Positions 1-13,294 are shown, numbered from the stretch's first letter. The stretch: 64,000 bases of DNA from Ooceraea biroi (GCF_003672135.1 NC_039511.1:4056464-4120463); one strand, 5' to 3'. The notes: generated by a model not told the origin, from the sequence alone. Numbers and translations are program-made.

Positions 1-269
1 TCTAAATTAGATTGTCTCTCGCCGCGCGTCGGGGCAGACGCGATAATTTGCAACGCAAACGCGAGCCGCGAAACGCAGCATCGTCGTGGTCATAGTCGCC
101 ACAGCGAGTCGCTTTCATGTCCGTGCGCGCAATGTAAGTGTAATATTTCGATGTAACCGTGAAGGATGTTCCCGAGTCTGAAAATGCTCTCCATCCCGTA
201 ATCTCCCGGGAGGCTACCCGTGCGCAGGCAGGCAAAAGGGGGGCTGATTTCGCCCGGTAATTCCGAGAA
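1..269. other. Left edge, upstream of the first DM4/12 gene
   Basis: No coding exon, RNA gene or repeat is recognisable here. The short reading frames overlapping this stretch are CpG-rich and resemble nothing I know. It should contain the 5' UTR and perhaps the promoter of the gene starting at 270, but I see no convincing TATA box or initiator. Confidence 0.4.
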
Positions 270-1399
270 ATGAGAGCCCCGTGGCTCGTCCTGATTCTCG
301 CCGAGATCCTGGACCCGTTGTTGCTCCTGGGGGAGGCGGTATGTCACCGTAATGACACCGACTTAAGTGCCACTGGCCAAAGGTCAAGAGAGACTTTGCC
401 CAGACATAGACGGGAGCTGGCTTTTCCAAAGGGGAGTGCTTTCGTGGTGAGTCAGATGGCTCGAGCCTGGATCGTCATCCTTTTTGTTATCCTTTAGAAT
501 TTTATGATGAGCTCGGGGAGCTACTAGCTTCACGAAAGTCGGAAGAGATCAGAGATTGGTTGGGCAGATGCTATTTCTCGTTTAACATAATAAATGCGCT
601 TTTTCACGCTCCGCGAATGAATATTATTCATAACTATAATTTGATTATGAGAGATGTGTTACTTTTTCTCTGAGATGATTTGACTTATTTGCAAGTTTGT
701 ACGAGAATCTTCATTTGAAATTGCCTGTTTAGGTAACATTGACTTTCGTGAAGGCTATTCAAATCACTGCGCCCACCGCTTGGAATTATCTTCTGGAATT
801 CGATGTAACGTGGCCCATACCCACCCGGGAAGATTTGAGAAAGACTGCGATCAAAAGACCGTTCAAGCTAAAACGACGACATAGACGTGAACTCTACGCC
901 AATTTTGAATTGGCATTGAACAGGTAAAAAGAAATATATCTCGTAATACTGCAACTTTGTTTTTAAAAAAAGGCTGTAATTAATTAAAGAAAGAAGTCAA
1001 CACGGCCGTTTTATCTGTTTCAGTCAAGATTTGCCAGGACGCTTATGCATTCTTCGTGCAATTTGTGAAGCTGAAACAGTGCTGAGTTCCCCGGGATTTT
1101 CAATTATCGAAGATGCCATTCGAATTATTTTAAGGTAAATATACTTCAAACACTTTCTACGATAAATATATTTTCCACGATAAATTAAGGCACACAAATA
1201 CGAGTATTAACAATTATTCTTATATTTAATCGAATATCTTGCAATCTGTTTTAGGAATCTTGACGATACTGATGACTATGACTGTTACGATGTTGCATAT
1301 CGAAGGAAAAGTAATTGCGAGGTCGTCTATCCCTGCCCGTTCTCGCTGTTGAAATTGATGTTATACAATTTATATGCAGAAAACGCGAATGCTGATTAA
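270..1399 (+). CDS. DM4/12 family secreted protein, gene 1 (4 exons, 207 aa)
   Basis: I assemble four exons: 270-446, 733-923, 1024-1134 and 1255-1399. Donors are gtgagt, gtaaaa and gtaaat, acceptors all end in AG, phases are 0, 2, 2, and the frame stays open to TAA at 1397-1399. Residues 1-25 form a hydrophobic leader that looks like a signal peptide. The family's basic-then-FP motif follows (RHRREL at 45-50, FPKGS at 52-56). A second basic motif, RRHRRELY, lies at 107-114. The hallmark GRLCILRAICEA is at 128-139, and the C-terminal cysteine block (C170, C181, C187 in YPCPFSLL) ends the protein. DM4/12 proteins are an arthropod family of unknown function, probably secreted. The ATG at 270 is chosen because it gives the leader directly. 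It is a tandem relative of the gene at 6545. Expression is untested. Confidence 0.88.
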
Positions 1400-1528
1400 A
1401 AAGTAGACTAATGTTCAAATTTTGCACGATTTTTATAACTTAACTTATCAAGGATTTCATATTTAATTAGCATTAGAATTTCTGTAATATGCGGAAAAAA
1501 TCTGTGATATTATCAACATTATCGCTCG

Positions 1529-1534
1529 AATAAA
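1529..1534 (+). terminator. Candidate poly(A) signal of DM4/12 gene 1
   Basis: An AATAAA hexamer lies 130 nt downstream of the TAA of gene 1, in AT-rich DNA, with no earlier AATAAA after the stop. The assignment rests on motif and position only. Confidence 0.5.
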
Positions 1535-4500
1535 AATCTCCATAAAACACATGTGAAATGCATGTATAATACTTTAAAAGTTTCGAGAACGCAATAATGA
1601 ATATGTGATAATGCAACTCGCGCGCGTGCGCGTGAGAATTTTATTTTATTAAATATAATTCATCTACGGAGGAAGATTATTTCTTCTTGTAGATATAAAT
1701 CATCAGTTTTGCGATTTGTCTGACACAAAATGTTAAACACTTCGTTTCGCAATTCTCAATAAAAATCCAGACACGATTGATTCGATACGTAATTAACTCC
1801 TTGAAAAGGAATCGAATAATAATCGAATGATAATCGATGAAAATCCCGCTGCAGGCAGAATGAATGCCCTAAAATTATGGGCAGTTGCACAGCACATGAG
1901 CGTGCGGGCGAGTGTATACAGGGTACGGATGGCAGAACGCATATACAATACCGGCGGAAACGTTAATCGCACTAATAGCGGCGGCAGTATTTTACGCTCA
2001 CGCCCAGCAACGTGTCCGGCTGTTCGGCTCTTGAGCCGTTAATCGCTCGCTAAATAAAGCCGAGAAACGGAAGTCGAGCACGGCCGGACGTTAATGAATT
2101 CGACAATGCTCCGTGCTCGCCTAACTGCAATAATAACGGCCGTCCCTGCCGGGTCGGGAGATCATTCACCGCGCGAACCTCGTAGACGATCCCGAGATCT
2201 GAATAAGTGCAGCAGGTGAACAATAGTCCAGGTAGACCTCTCGAGCTTCCGGCTTCAGTTCGATCCATCGAATTCTGAAATAAAACCACTTCGTGTTCTC
2301 TGTTCGCGCGTTTCGTTTGCGTTCGTGGACATGGGGATTCCCAGAGATTGGCCGAAATAATTGGTCGGAGAGCGAGGCGCGTGACGATCGGCGGATGCTT
2401 GATCGAATGGGACTTACGGGAACCCCATGAATTTACAGACTGATATTTACCGCACGAGTTGTTTGTACACGGTATTTTTCGAAACGCGATGAGAAACGAT
2501 GTTTGCGCTGGGCGCGTCGGTTCCCACCGGGACGGTGAAAATAGCTTCGGGAATGGTAAATCGTATTATCGCGCTTGTGATACAGGATTAAATTAATTAA
2601 GAGAATAATCTGACATCTGACGGTTTCTCGCCGCTCGCCAGGAAGTCGCCGCCGCAGTCCAACCGAAGTCGGTTCTTCGTTCATCGATTTATTGAGTCAA
2701 TTTGGTAAAAGCGGAACGATATTTTACCTCGGCGGGGAGACAGAAAGTACATCAGGTGCAACAAAAAAGTGACGTTTTCAATATCGATAGAGTTTGATGC
2801 AGTCACGTGGAATGGAGAGGAAGAAGGTAACGACAATAAAAAAAAAAGAAAAAAATAATTTGTCAGAACTGCCGACAGTACAGAACAGGTCCAAAACGAT
2901 TACTCATCTCTTGTCACTCGCGAGATCAAACGATACAACTTCGCTTTTATGTAGTTTCCGTATTAATGCGTGTAGTTAATCTCATATTGAGACGTTCTTT
3001 GACTCCGGCAAATTCGATTCGGTCCCGGCAAACTGTTCAGCAAACTGATTAATCATAATCTATTTACGAGCTAGCAACGCGCTCTAACTTTTTCAGCGTT
3101 ATCACCAGCAAATTGACGTATTTGAGATCGATACATCGGCACTTCGATAACGGCGTTACCGATCAAATTTCACGCTCTTGATTTCGCAAGGGAATCGCGG
3201 ACGCGCCGAAGAGCAATTTCGTCGGCCGAAAGAGAACCAGCCCGAGTCAAAAAATCGAATGCGTTTGCATTCAAAACGCGCATTCTACGCTCGAAGGAGA
3301 GACGCAGCGCGCTGGTATACCTCGCAATGTCGCCGTGTCCACCAATCGATCGTTTCCCCACGCTGTATCTTTCCACGGGGAGCTAATTTCCTACTTCCTA
3401 AAGAGCTTACCGGAGTGAGTTACGGGATATTTTTGGCGCGAGGGATCGGGTCTCCACCATCCTACGCGAAAACTTCTATCCGCTTCGGCGTAACACGAAA
3501 ATACTTGGCCGGCCCTTGTCGAACGCGACCCCACGACCACGATCGAGCGATTCTCTTCGGCAATTTCCTGCCCGGGAGGGAGATTATGTCAGTGATATTT
3601 GCAGAACCCCGTAAACCTCGTAAAACTGTCATCTTGGATATTCTTCGTCATTTCTCGTCCGATGATTGAATTAATGACGCATATGGGAATGCCCAACACG
3701 TGTATATGTATTGAAACATTTCCGTGGAACCGTTGACCCGAATATTAAAGAACAACCTTCCGGCTTCTCTGTGAATGCTAATAATCCAATCTATATGTTA
3801 CATACTGCAAACACGCGGAGATTACGGACTCGGTCCTGTCTTTTGCTTGTGTCAAGCAATTATCGCTTCCGCAAACGCTGTACCGTGCTGCGAGCCTCTC
3901 CCGATCCATTACAATATGGTAATCGCAGTTTTTACGACGACGCGCAAGCACGAGGGCAAGCCGTCGCTTTCATAAATTCATCGCACGCCTCTGAAATTTT
4001 ATTAGCGACACGAGCGTTTTGATGAACGTTAAATTTCCTCGTTAAACGACACGCAATTACGTGATTATTTTCGCGAGCGGGTATGTACGCGAATCAACGC
4101 GAGATTGCCCCCGCGGCATTATCCTGAAATATTTTTCGTTTTGCGTGTTACGCCCGTAATAAACTCGAAACGAAATCAAGAAGAGAACACTCCAGCGATC
4201 GATGCTTCTCGTTGGCCAGAATAGATTTTATCGAATCTCGATCTGAACGCGATCGAACTAGTGCTACGTCTAATCAAACTTGCTTCATCGGATATGGCGA
4301 AGGGTTCGCCGAGATTTGACGACGCCAGCAGATCCGGCCCGATCGATTATTGGTCCTCATCGAGTGCAGAGGCGGGGTATCCGTTATTGTATCGACGGGA
4401 AGTCAACGGATCGCAATCGCGGCGGCGACAGATCGTGTTCTTCATATCCGTTGACAGGCCGCAATATTTATCCGATGAATTACGCGCGCGTAAAATCGCA

Positions 4501-6544
4501 ACCCCCTTGCGTTGATTAACCGGATTTATTGATACAAATCTCGTTGTTCCACTTTGCGCGGTCGTGCTAGGGATAACTACGTCTCGGCAAGAATGCGCAT
4601 TACGTTATGCGATGTTACAAGCGTACTATTAACGCGTTCGTTCATTAACGTTAACAAATCTGCGTCTCGAATGCGCGCGTACAGTTACTACCGGGAAAGG
4701 GTAGCATCGGACTTCACGGCACAACAAATTTCGTAGCACTCCACGCTGCGTCGACGACCGAAGTACATTAATAATCCCGTGCTGCAGCAATTAATTGGCT
4801 GCTGAAGGAGCTTCGCAACTCGAGCGGGAACATTCGACGTTGATTATATCTGCGCCGAAGTAATAAGATCTAGCTACGCTGGCGAGGATCCAGAATGGCA
4901 AGTCACAGCTTGTTCGACGAAACAAACGGTACGGATTACAAAGATGGAACGGAAAGTCGCGGCATCAAAATTGCGCTTGCATCAAAAGCGCAAAACTGTA
5001 GCAGCGAAATTGTCAGAACAGTGTAACGACCGACGCTCCGAATTCTCGTGTCTCTCGCGGTGTCGCAAGAAGAGTTTCCACAGTTTCAGCCGCGACAAAA
5101 TTTCTGTTATCCATCCCGTCGCCGATACACGCGGCCGCTTCCTCACTTCTTATTGATTCCCGGATCTAATTTGACGGCGCTCCGAAAGCAGATACCGCCA
5201 TTGGCAAGACGGAAGATTGCAGTGCTAGATCTTGAGAAAGGAATGCGGCATTATACTGTCGCAGCAGCACGAGCGAAATGCCCCCAAACGCGAAAGGAAG
5301 AGAGCGGGTAATCTACCGCGTAGGATCTATGGGATTCGTGGCCGGAAACGCAAGGACGGTGATCGATGTATAATCACGTGAGAATGTACAATTCTCTCCG
5401 TATGCACATGCACGCCGCGACTGCTACACCTTGCAGCGCGCACACGTATTCCCTTGCCAGGAAAGAAACTAATGCCAGCAATTCAGAAGTTTTCCGGGTT
5501 AGTGCCGGAGAAGAATGGCAATCACTAGTGCTTTACCTGTGCGCCACGGAATGAAAAATTAATCCCCATTAATCTCCGCGGCTGTTTCGTGACCGTCAGT
5601 GACCGTCTGTTTCATAATTATTGATTATACAGATGACTATCATCTCTCTCTGTGTGGATACAAATTTGCTTTTCCCCTAAATTTTTTCGCACTAATTTTT
5701 TTCTTCAACTTTTATTATGTAGTTAGGTATCTAAATATTTTAATCTCAAATTAACACAGCGGCAAAACAGAAGATTCCTCTGTAAAACACCACGTTGTGA
5801 TGCTTGATCCTGAGTGTGGCGATACGAAGCCGGTTAAAGAATCGGATGCTCTTAAATATCTGCAAACTCGCGATAAATCCAGCCATTCGAGCGTGGCCTC
5901 TCGACCGGATTATTTATCCCAAGATTATTTCCTCGTACAATTCCCAACTTCCTGTCTAATCCTCCCACCTATCGCTAACGGCCGTCAGAGTCACCGGCGC
6001 GAATCACGAGCCCGGTGGTTTACGGCAGTCCGCTCGGCGTGATCGCAAAAAGGCGGCATTACCGCGGCGTCGCTCATGGGCTGCTTTTATTTCAGGAAAC
6101 TCGTCGAACAATTTCTCAACGGATTATACCGAGATTTGCTCTCCCCGGAAAGTTGGGTAATTCCTTTACAAGTTCACGCCGGAAGAAGTTTTGCCCGCTA
6201 CCATCCTCAATCCTCATCGCGCGTTCTTCCTCTCTCTCTCTCTCTCTTCCTCGTTCTTCCTACCGTGCGCTTCATGATGACAATGAAATAATTTGCTTTC
6301 GCTTCAAAGCGTTTCGTTGACGTGGCGAAATTAGTAGCTCGGTCGTTGCGAGTCTCTAGACCCGAATTAACGAAGCACCGCTTCCCTTTCGTTGTCGGAA
6401 CAACAAAGGAAAAAATACTGACTACGTCTATACGTATGGTTAAATGTTATTATGCATGCGGTACTCCTGAATGTTCAATAAAAATTCACCATTACACCTT
6501 GGTTGTCGATCAACACAGCGCAGTATTCCTTTTACAGAGTAACA
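1535..6544. other. Intergenic DNA between the two DM4/12 genes
   Basis: About 5 kb with no gene I can support. The longest open frame (3178-3669, 163 codons) begins without a plausible gene context and matches no family I know. Minor features are an alternating CG/CA run near 1618-1634 and a (TC)n tract at 6230-6248. Much of the stretch is CpG-rich, as is common in ant intergenic DNA. Immediately before gene 2, a pyrimidine run ending in ACAG at 6536-6537 could be the acceptor of a 5' UTR intron. Confidence 0.5.
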
Positions 6545-9500
6545 ATGGATCACGGTGTCAAGTACCTGATACTTTCAGTGCTCTGTCTGGTATTATCGGG
6601 ATACGAAGCGGACGATAACTACGAAACGATTCTATCGAGGAAACGACGGTACGTCGTTTTTCCCGAAGGCTCCACATTTTCCGTGAGTATCGTGCGGCAC
6701 ATTGATTTATTTTCACGAGCAATCTGCGAGCAACTTCCTCTTAATGCAAAACAGCGTTATTATTCATAGATGTCATTATATTCCCGTCAGCTTCGTCAAC
6801 AGATTTTTACGTTATTATAAACATTAATTTAAATGCAAATGTAATGAATACATGAGTTAATTTAACATTTAGTTGTAAGGGGCGTCACTGGCATGCGGTT
6901 GCTGTGTGCGGTAATTAACTCTATAATTAATTACTTACCGATTGAACGCATTTGCCGGTAGATAATTCTCAGGTTTCGGGTTGGTAGAATTATTATGGTT
7001 TATTATAATTTATCGCTGTATTATCGCGCGATACTATTTTCAACATCGAGGGATACCATGGTCAATAATTATAAAGAAACACTGAAAACCATCTCTGAAA
7101 ATCATTATACATAATCTATGCGTGTATGTATGATTTATCTGTGAATTCGTGGACAAACTGTAAACTCTTTTTAGTGTTCATAACAGTCATGATAATGGTA
7201 GAAAAATGGAGAGACAATAAGGGAGGAAATACTAAGTACAAATATGAGCTGCAGCGTATCCTCGAACTTGTTTGCAGATCGCACTCTGCATGACCGTGCA
7301 CACTCTGACTTCGGACAACATCTTCACGGAGGGACTCAACTGGGGCATCTCGTACGACTTGCCCAACGAGAGCAAACCTGCGTTGGAGCCGTTTCTGGAG
7401 TTGAGAAACGATAGACTCAAAGCCGGCAACAAGCACGACCGTTACGGTGCCACTGCGGTCGTTGACAGGAACACCGCCCTGAAATATTCTGGATGGAATA
7501 ACGACATCAAATCTCATTTCACCCCGAGCAGAAAAAAGTACCGCAAGTCAGAATATTACTACTTACAAAGGAGGCACCGACGAGAGCTTTACAACAAGCT
7601 TGAAGTCATCATGAACGCGTGAGTACTCCAGTAACAAATTAAATTGTACGATCGCAACTAATTTGTAAATTTATATCGTTAAATAATTTGCAACCTCATT
7701 GATCGATTGAAAGTACACGCAGCCGCGCACATGCTTCTAGACATCCCAAATTTATTCTGCAGAATATTTTATGCAAATCGTTGAGCGTGGTAACGCTAAG
7801 TGCGAAATTGCGACAATAACACGACGATTGGATGATCAATGCGGCCTGAATTACGGTCAATTAATTCTGTTCTTGATAACAATTAATAACAGCCCGCGAG
7901 CGATTAACAACAGTTCCTCCGCATCGACCGCCTCCGCCGTCATCTTCGTCGTCGTCGTCGTCGTCGTGTCATCCACTCAAATTGAGCGAATATATTAACC
8001 TGGATTTCTGGCGTTTTGGGGAGAGACGAATTTTCTTCACGAGACACGCTCCGACGAGAGACACGCTCGATAATAAAATAGAACGGCGGGTTTAGTGACA
8101 GCGACGCGATCGAACAGCCGTCTTGTCTCTTTATGGAGACCCCCGACGAGGTACTTCAGTTTCTTCCGTGTCATCTATCGCGGCTTACCGACGTATCGGC
8201 CGCATTAACGGCGGAAAGCCGATATATCGTAATAATGATGCTCGCCGAGACCGTACTCTTCGACCGCACATCAAGCGAAGCTACAGAGACATGCTATTAT
8301 CACGTCACGTCGGCTTACAATTTGCCTGGCTATATTACGCTATCGGGCGAACGGTTCCGTGATGTAACGATTTATTCGTTTAATTCGAATTATTCAACTT
8401 TCAGATATATTAATTGCGTTGATTTAATGAACAGGGTCACGTCGATTCGTTAAAACCAATTTTCCAGTCGCGTGAATACGACCTTCGCGATATTCTCTAG
8501 CTGTCGTAATTCGCGCGGCTCGCTAAATGAGCAAAAACAAAGCCTTTCTAGCTTAAGAAACACCGCGGCATATTAACCAAAAGGATAAATTCGCGTTATT
8601 CATAACACTCGCGGAGCAAATAACTGTTGCGACTGCAGCTGACGTTGCGAGACGGGGCAAAAAGCGGCCATTTGTCGGGGCCCGGCATAAATTCAGCGAA
8701 CGCGTTTATTGCGTCCCTCACGACGGCCTTCACGGACGTTTATCGAGCGACGTTTAGCGGTGTCGTTTACCCCGTCCTGCCAACGGGATAACGAGGCGGG
8801 CGCTGGAGCATTGCGGCTAATATCCGCACGAAATCATTCACACCCCTTTGCCGAGAGAAGATGCTAAAATGGTGGTTTATACCCGCGCCTTATAGAGCAC
8901 CCATCATAGGACGCCCCCGCCGCGTCTCCCCTGACTTGTGCAATGTGGGTCTGCGGGATGATGCAACCATCGCCGGTGGTTTATAAAGGATCGTCCGGTG
9001 GTGCCGCCGTTGGTGCGGCTTAAGGATGGCATGAATCAGAGGGTGGCGGGTACTACGGAACGGCGGCTCGATAGCGACGGCGGTGGGAATGTCGGGGCGA
9101 GAGGGGTTGTTTCTGAACGAGTCTGGCAGACCATTTATCCGTTTCTCGGGCCAACGACCATGGGAAAATAGTTTCTCTCTCTTCCGCGGCCAGAACCATA
9201 ACCAGATTTATACCCTCCGTCCGGGAGGTCCGATTATTTTCGTTGGCGCGGCGTTTTCGTTTCCCCGCCGAAATAAGGCCGCGGTAACGGCCGCGCCGAG
9301 CGTTTTCACTCGAAGGACGTAGCGCCGAAGGTACTTAACTCGACGAAAATCCTAATAACGTTAGATTGCGACCGCTTACGAAGGGACCCTTCTCGAAAAA
9401 TGTGAACCATATATGTGAAATGTAATGAGTATCGTTTTGTTTCTTCTATAAAAAAAGGGGACTCCTTGTATAGTGAAATTCTAGCGAAGCGACAACACTG

Positions 9501-12500
9501 GAGAAGTTTACTATGAATCGTAGCACAAGTGCTTTGAATCTTATCTTAACAATATTTTCTACAATTCGTAGTTTTATAAAACTAGTATATATTAGGGGTG
9601 TGATTTAGTTTTGAGGGTTTTGTTTGCTCAAAAACGCATGTATTTAAATATGATAATAAATGAATACCTTAATCAAACTATTTTCCTTCGTTTTCTATAA
9701 CTTTTTCCCATCTTTCTGGCTAGAGATGGATTCCACCACGATAAAATGACTCTTCTTTTGAGTTGATCCATTCGTCGACGAATTTTCGCACTTCTTCGAA
9801 ATTATGAAAGTGTGTATCCTCTAAAGCGTGTTGCATCCACCGGAACAAATAATAATCGCATGGAGCAATGTCCGGAGAATACGCGGGGTGCGGTAAGACT
9901 TGCCATTCAAGCTCTAATAGTGTTTCTTTCACTGATAACGCAACGTGAGGTCGAGCGTTGTCACGAAGAAGAATCACTTTCCGTCGTTTACTCGCAATTG
10001 GTGGTCGTTTTTGGTCCAATGCTTGCTTCAACTTGTACAATTGGTGTCGATAACGATCAGCCGTGACAGTCTCATGCGGATTTAACAGCTCATAGTACAC
10101 TATCCCACCAAATACAGAGCATTACTTTTGAACCGTGAATATTGCGTCTCGGAGTGGATGTTGATGGTTCGCCTGGATCCACCCATGATTTTCTGCGTTT
10201 CGGATTATCAAAATAGATCCACTTTTCATCCCCAGTAACAATCCGAGACAAAAGACTTTTCTTTTTTTGCCTGGCGATCAACGAAATGCAAATGTTCAAC
10301 TGGTTCGCAATGGCACTTTCCAATAATTGATGTCGAACCCATTTCCCTTCTTTCTGAATTTTTCCCATTTCATGTAAATGTTTGGTAACTGTTGTACGAT
10401 CAACATTTAATGCTCTGGCAAGTTCTGAAGTGGATTGTGTTGGATTTTCGTCCAATAATGCTTGCAAATCTGCATTTTCAAGCTTTCTTGGTTGTCCCGA
10501 GCGTTCTTTGTCCTTCACATCAGTATCACCACTTTTAAAGCATCTAAACCAGTATTCACACGTCTTAATTGATGGGGCAGAATCACCATAAGTTTCCACA
10601 AGAATTCTATAACCCTCAGCCGCAGTTTTCTTTTGATTAAAAAACAAAAGCAACGCATATCGAAAATGCTCTTTCGGATTTTTACGATGATATAAACACG
10701 ACTGTTATTGCATCTATTGCTATAATGCTACTAAATGTCATGGATAATGTCAACACTGTAAGAAACAACAGTTATCGGAAACAGCTATTGGAACAAACTG
10801 ACACTACAGCCATCTGTTGCAAAACCCTCAAAACTAAATCACACTCCTAATAGATACATAAATAAATTGCATTATGTAAATTGTATTTAAATACTTCATT
10901 GTCAGCAGAGAAACTAAATCTTTACATGAAAACAGAAGAAAAGTAGAGCGATAAGAATACATAGAGCGTATAAAAAAATGTGGTTAATAAATGACATTTA
11001 TATAAAAGTAAAAATAAAAGAACGAGCGGGATAAAATGGTATATCAGAATGTCCGCGTTAGACTGGCGGTATTAATTCTATCTCATCTCTTCGAAATCCA
11101 CTTCGCTGAAACTCCTTCCTCCCTTCGTAAAGAACCCTCCGGAATAAATGGTAGGCATTTACTCAAATTGCCGATCATAAAATGCGTTCGGGTTCGTCAA
11201 TTGCGTGTAATGAATGACTCGTTGTCTTATTCTTCCGCTTCGCATTATTCTCTATTCGATAAGAGAAACAAACAATTAAATTATTAAATATAAAGAGTTC
11301 TATATTAATTGTTTCACGTTTTTCATCATTTTTCGGTCGTATTACATACTTTTAGTTATGAGCACAATTTATCGAATATCCGGGAGAACACGCAACTCGT
11401 GTTGCTCTTTCTTGTCTGACTCTGAAGTCAACGAAGAAATTTGATAACTGCTGTTCTCATCCAACACATTCTCCCTGTAAGACTAGCCCGAGCACAAAGT
11501 GACAGTGATAAATCAGAAAAATTGTTATCATGATCCAGTAATCCTCCGGTGTGACAAAGAAGACGCAGCGACAAATCAGAACCGAATTTAACGGGAGATG
11601 GATCAAATCATATAAAACTTCTCATCGCGCAACTTCAAAGACGTTCTTTAACCTCTGGCGGAAAAGATGTATGGAGGACGGAAAAACCAGATTCTACTAA
11701 CGCTAACGAGGTGGCTGGTTGCTGCCGGAATGATAAATTATTATGCTCCTTCATCAATCCCATACTTATCTACTTACTTTTATGAGTGTATTTATTGATA
11801 TACTGATCGATCTGTATTTATAAGCCTTTTTAAAAAACTTTTTTAAAAATCAGATTTATTTTTAATTGTATTTATAATATATAATTAAATGTTTTGACGG
11901 TTTATATTCTTGGTAACTAGAATGTACTTTTCGCTTTAAACAAAGCTCAATGTAATCTCACAAATATTTCGCAAGATATCATTTATAATAATTATCATTT
12001 ATAATAATTCTACACCTTATTATTTTCTCTTATACTTTTAGGATGGGCTTTGACGGTAGAACGTGCATTCTACGCGCACTTTGCGAAGCATCCCAAAGAT
12101 TGATGCCAAAAGGAAATACGTTAGTGGAGGAGATGATGAGAATATCATTTTCGTAAGTAAGAAGAAAACAAAGTAAAAGAGTCGCCTTAAAGAGTCGCAT
12201 GAAATATCGTATTTTTTTCGAAATCTTCTGAATTTAGTTTAAGAAGTGAACATTTACACGTACATTAACAGTTTCAAGATAATGACTCAAAACAGAAAAA
12301 ACGGGGAGAAGGAAACGACGAATGTACAACAAAAGTCGCAGGAAACTAAAAACGAGTAGATGAAGTACTTTCTTCAGTATATCACGCACACCAAGCTACT
12401 TTCATTACGTTCCAGCAAACCTAAACATAGACAGCGCGACGTTCTTCTCTCGTGGAAAATAAAATGTTATTATGAGCCTCACGAAATGCAAAAACGACGA

Positions 12501-13103
12501 CGGATTAAAAACGTGACTCGACTCGTACATATGATTTAAAATACTTTTCTCTTTCTCCATCTCGGCACTTCCGTAAGACACCCCCTCGATTATTCCACCA
12601 CAGCAGACTATTACGAGGCGGCCTACTCATCGTCTCGAGCAAGAATGCGCAATTCGCAAAACGTTAGGGATCCCCGCGGAGGGTGGCCTCATGAAAGATC
12701 TCTCCACCCTTTCAGAAAAATATTTCAAGAGTAATATTTTTCTCGGCACACTGACGGTGCAGGGGAGACCGAGTTTCCACCCGCTGATTTTTCACGACTC
12801 TCCGACGCACAATTCGTAGCCCAAAAGTAAAAACCCTCTCATTCTTGCAGGCTACCCCTGAAGAGAGTGTTCTCGTTCGAGCCGCAGGAGCATCACACAT
12901 ACACCCAGGCACATAAAGCCGGCCACGAGGGCAAGGACTGCGCCGCCATGTTTCCCGGGTGCAGTTTCTCCCTCATCGACTTGGCCCTCGGGAGATATAA
13001 CGCACCCCCGTCCGATCAGCCCGGGGATCCTGCGGACTACACCGGAACTTTGGGCACTGAGGGAGAACCCGCTGCGGATTGGCCCGGGTACAACATGAAG
13101 TGA
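6545..13103 (+). CDS. DM4/12 family secreted protein, gene 2 (4 exons, 280 aa)
   Basis: Exons are 6545-6682, 7278-7618, 12042-12152 and 12851-13103. Donors are gtgagt, gtgagt and gtaagt, acceptors end in AG, phases are 0, 2, 2, and the frame closes at TGA 13101-13103. Residues 1-19 are a probable signal peptide. The basic-FP motif follows (RKRRYVVFPEGS, 32-43), and RRHRRELY lies at 144-151. The family hallmark DGRTCILRALCEA is at 164-176. The C-terminal block reads HTYTQAHKAGHEGKDC then FPGCSFSL (C227, C234). A Pro/Gly/Asp-rich tail (about 246-280) is absent from gene 1. The context AACAATGG around the ATG is favourable. Intron 2 is 4.4 kb and contains a mariner copy. Function is unknown, as for the family; exon limits are by eye. 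Confidence 0.9.
9592..10850 (-). mobile_element. Mariner element (Tc1/mariner superfamily), decayed
   Basis: The 1,259-bp element is bounded by 31-bp terminal inverted repeats (9592-9622 and 10820-10850) that agree at 30 of 31 positions and begin TTAGG, as in many mariners. A TA dinucleotide flanks each end (9590-9591 and 10851-10852), the expected target duplication. Its transposase remnant is on the - strand, opposite to the host gene. It lies wholly in intron 2 of DM4/12 gene 2 and should be removed by splicing. The near-identical ends suggest a not very old insertion, but the coding region is broken. Confidence 0.93.
9669..10713 (-). pseudogene. Mariner transposase remnant (DD34D)
   Basis: Read on -, the ATG at 10713 is followed two codons later by an in-frame TAA (10707-10705). 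The frame then runs open to 10090 and includes the helix-turn-helix region and the first catalytic Asp in VTGDEKW. Near 10100 there is a frameshift, just after IWWD, where intact relatives carry a few more residues. The second segment (about 10100-9720) has LLRDNARPHVA and YSPDIAPCDYYLF, with exactly 34 residues between the second and third catalytic Asp, the mariner signature. An internal TAG follows GGIHL at 9720-9722, another TAG comes after ENEGK, and a terminal TAA is at 9671-9669. With three internal stops and one frameshift it cannot make transposase. Confidence 0.9.
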
Positions 13104-13168
13104 ACGCGATGCATGCAAACAGTAACCCGATTTCGACGACGCGCACCTGCATCACGACCTCGCAATGC

Positions 13169-13194
13169 TGATGATTCACTGTTGTGAATCATCA
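13169..13194 (+). other. Hairpin in the 3' UTR of DM4/12 gene 2
   Basis: A perfect 11-bp inverted repeat (13169-13179 and 13184-13194) encloses a 4-nt loop, TGTT. An extra 4-bp helix can form outside a small bulge. It starts 66 nt after the stop codon and lies before the likely poly(A) signal, so it should be in the mature mRNA. Whether it has a role is unknown. Confidence 0.55.
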
Positions 13195-13288
13195 ACAGCA
13201 TCAGCTCGATAACGTGATAGATTCCGTGATAGAGTCGTCGAAAACTCACATTCTCTCTCTTCTCATTCAAAAGCATCTTTCAGTATGT

Positions 13289-13294
13289 AATAAA
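13289..13294 (+). terminator. Candidate poly(A) signal of DM4/12 gene 2
   Basis: AATAAA lies 186 nt past the TGA. Further AATAAA hexamers occur near 13374-13390, so alternative ends are possible. Confidence 0.5.

Larger units (their letters stand above)
7619..12041 (+). other. Large intron 2 of DM4/12 gene 2
   Basis: This 4.4-kb intron separates the RRHRRELY exon from the hallmark-cysteine exon. It contains a short (CGT)n tract at about 7946-7967, a GC-rich island at about 8500-9330 with no exon I can recognise, and the mariner element at 9592-10850. The GC-rich island could be regulatory, but I see no specific site in it. Confidence 0.6.
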
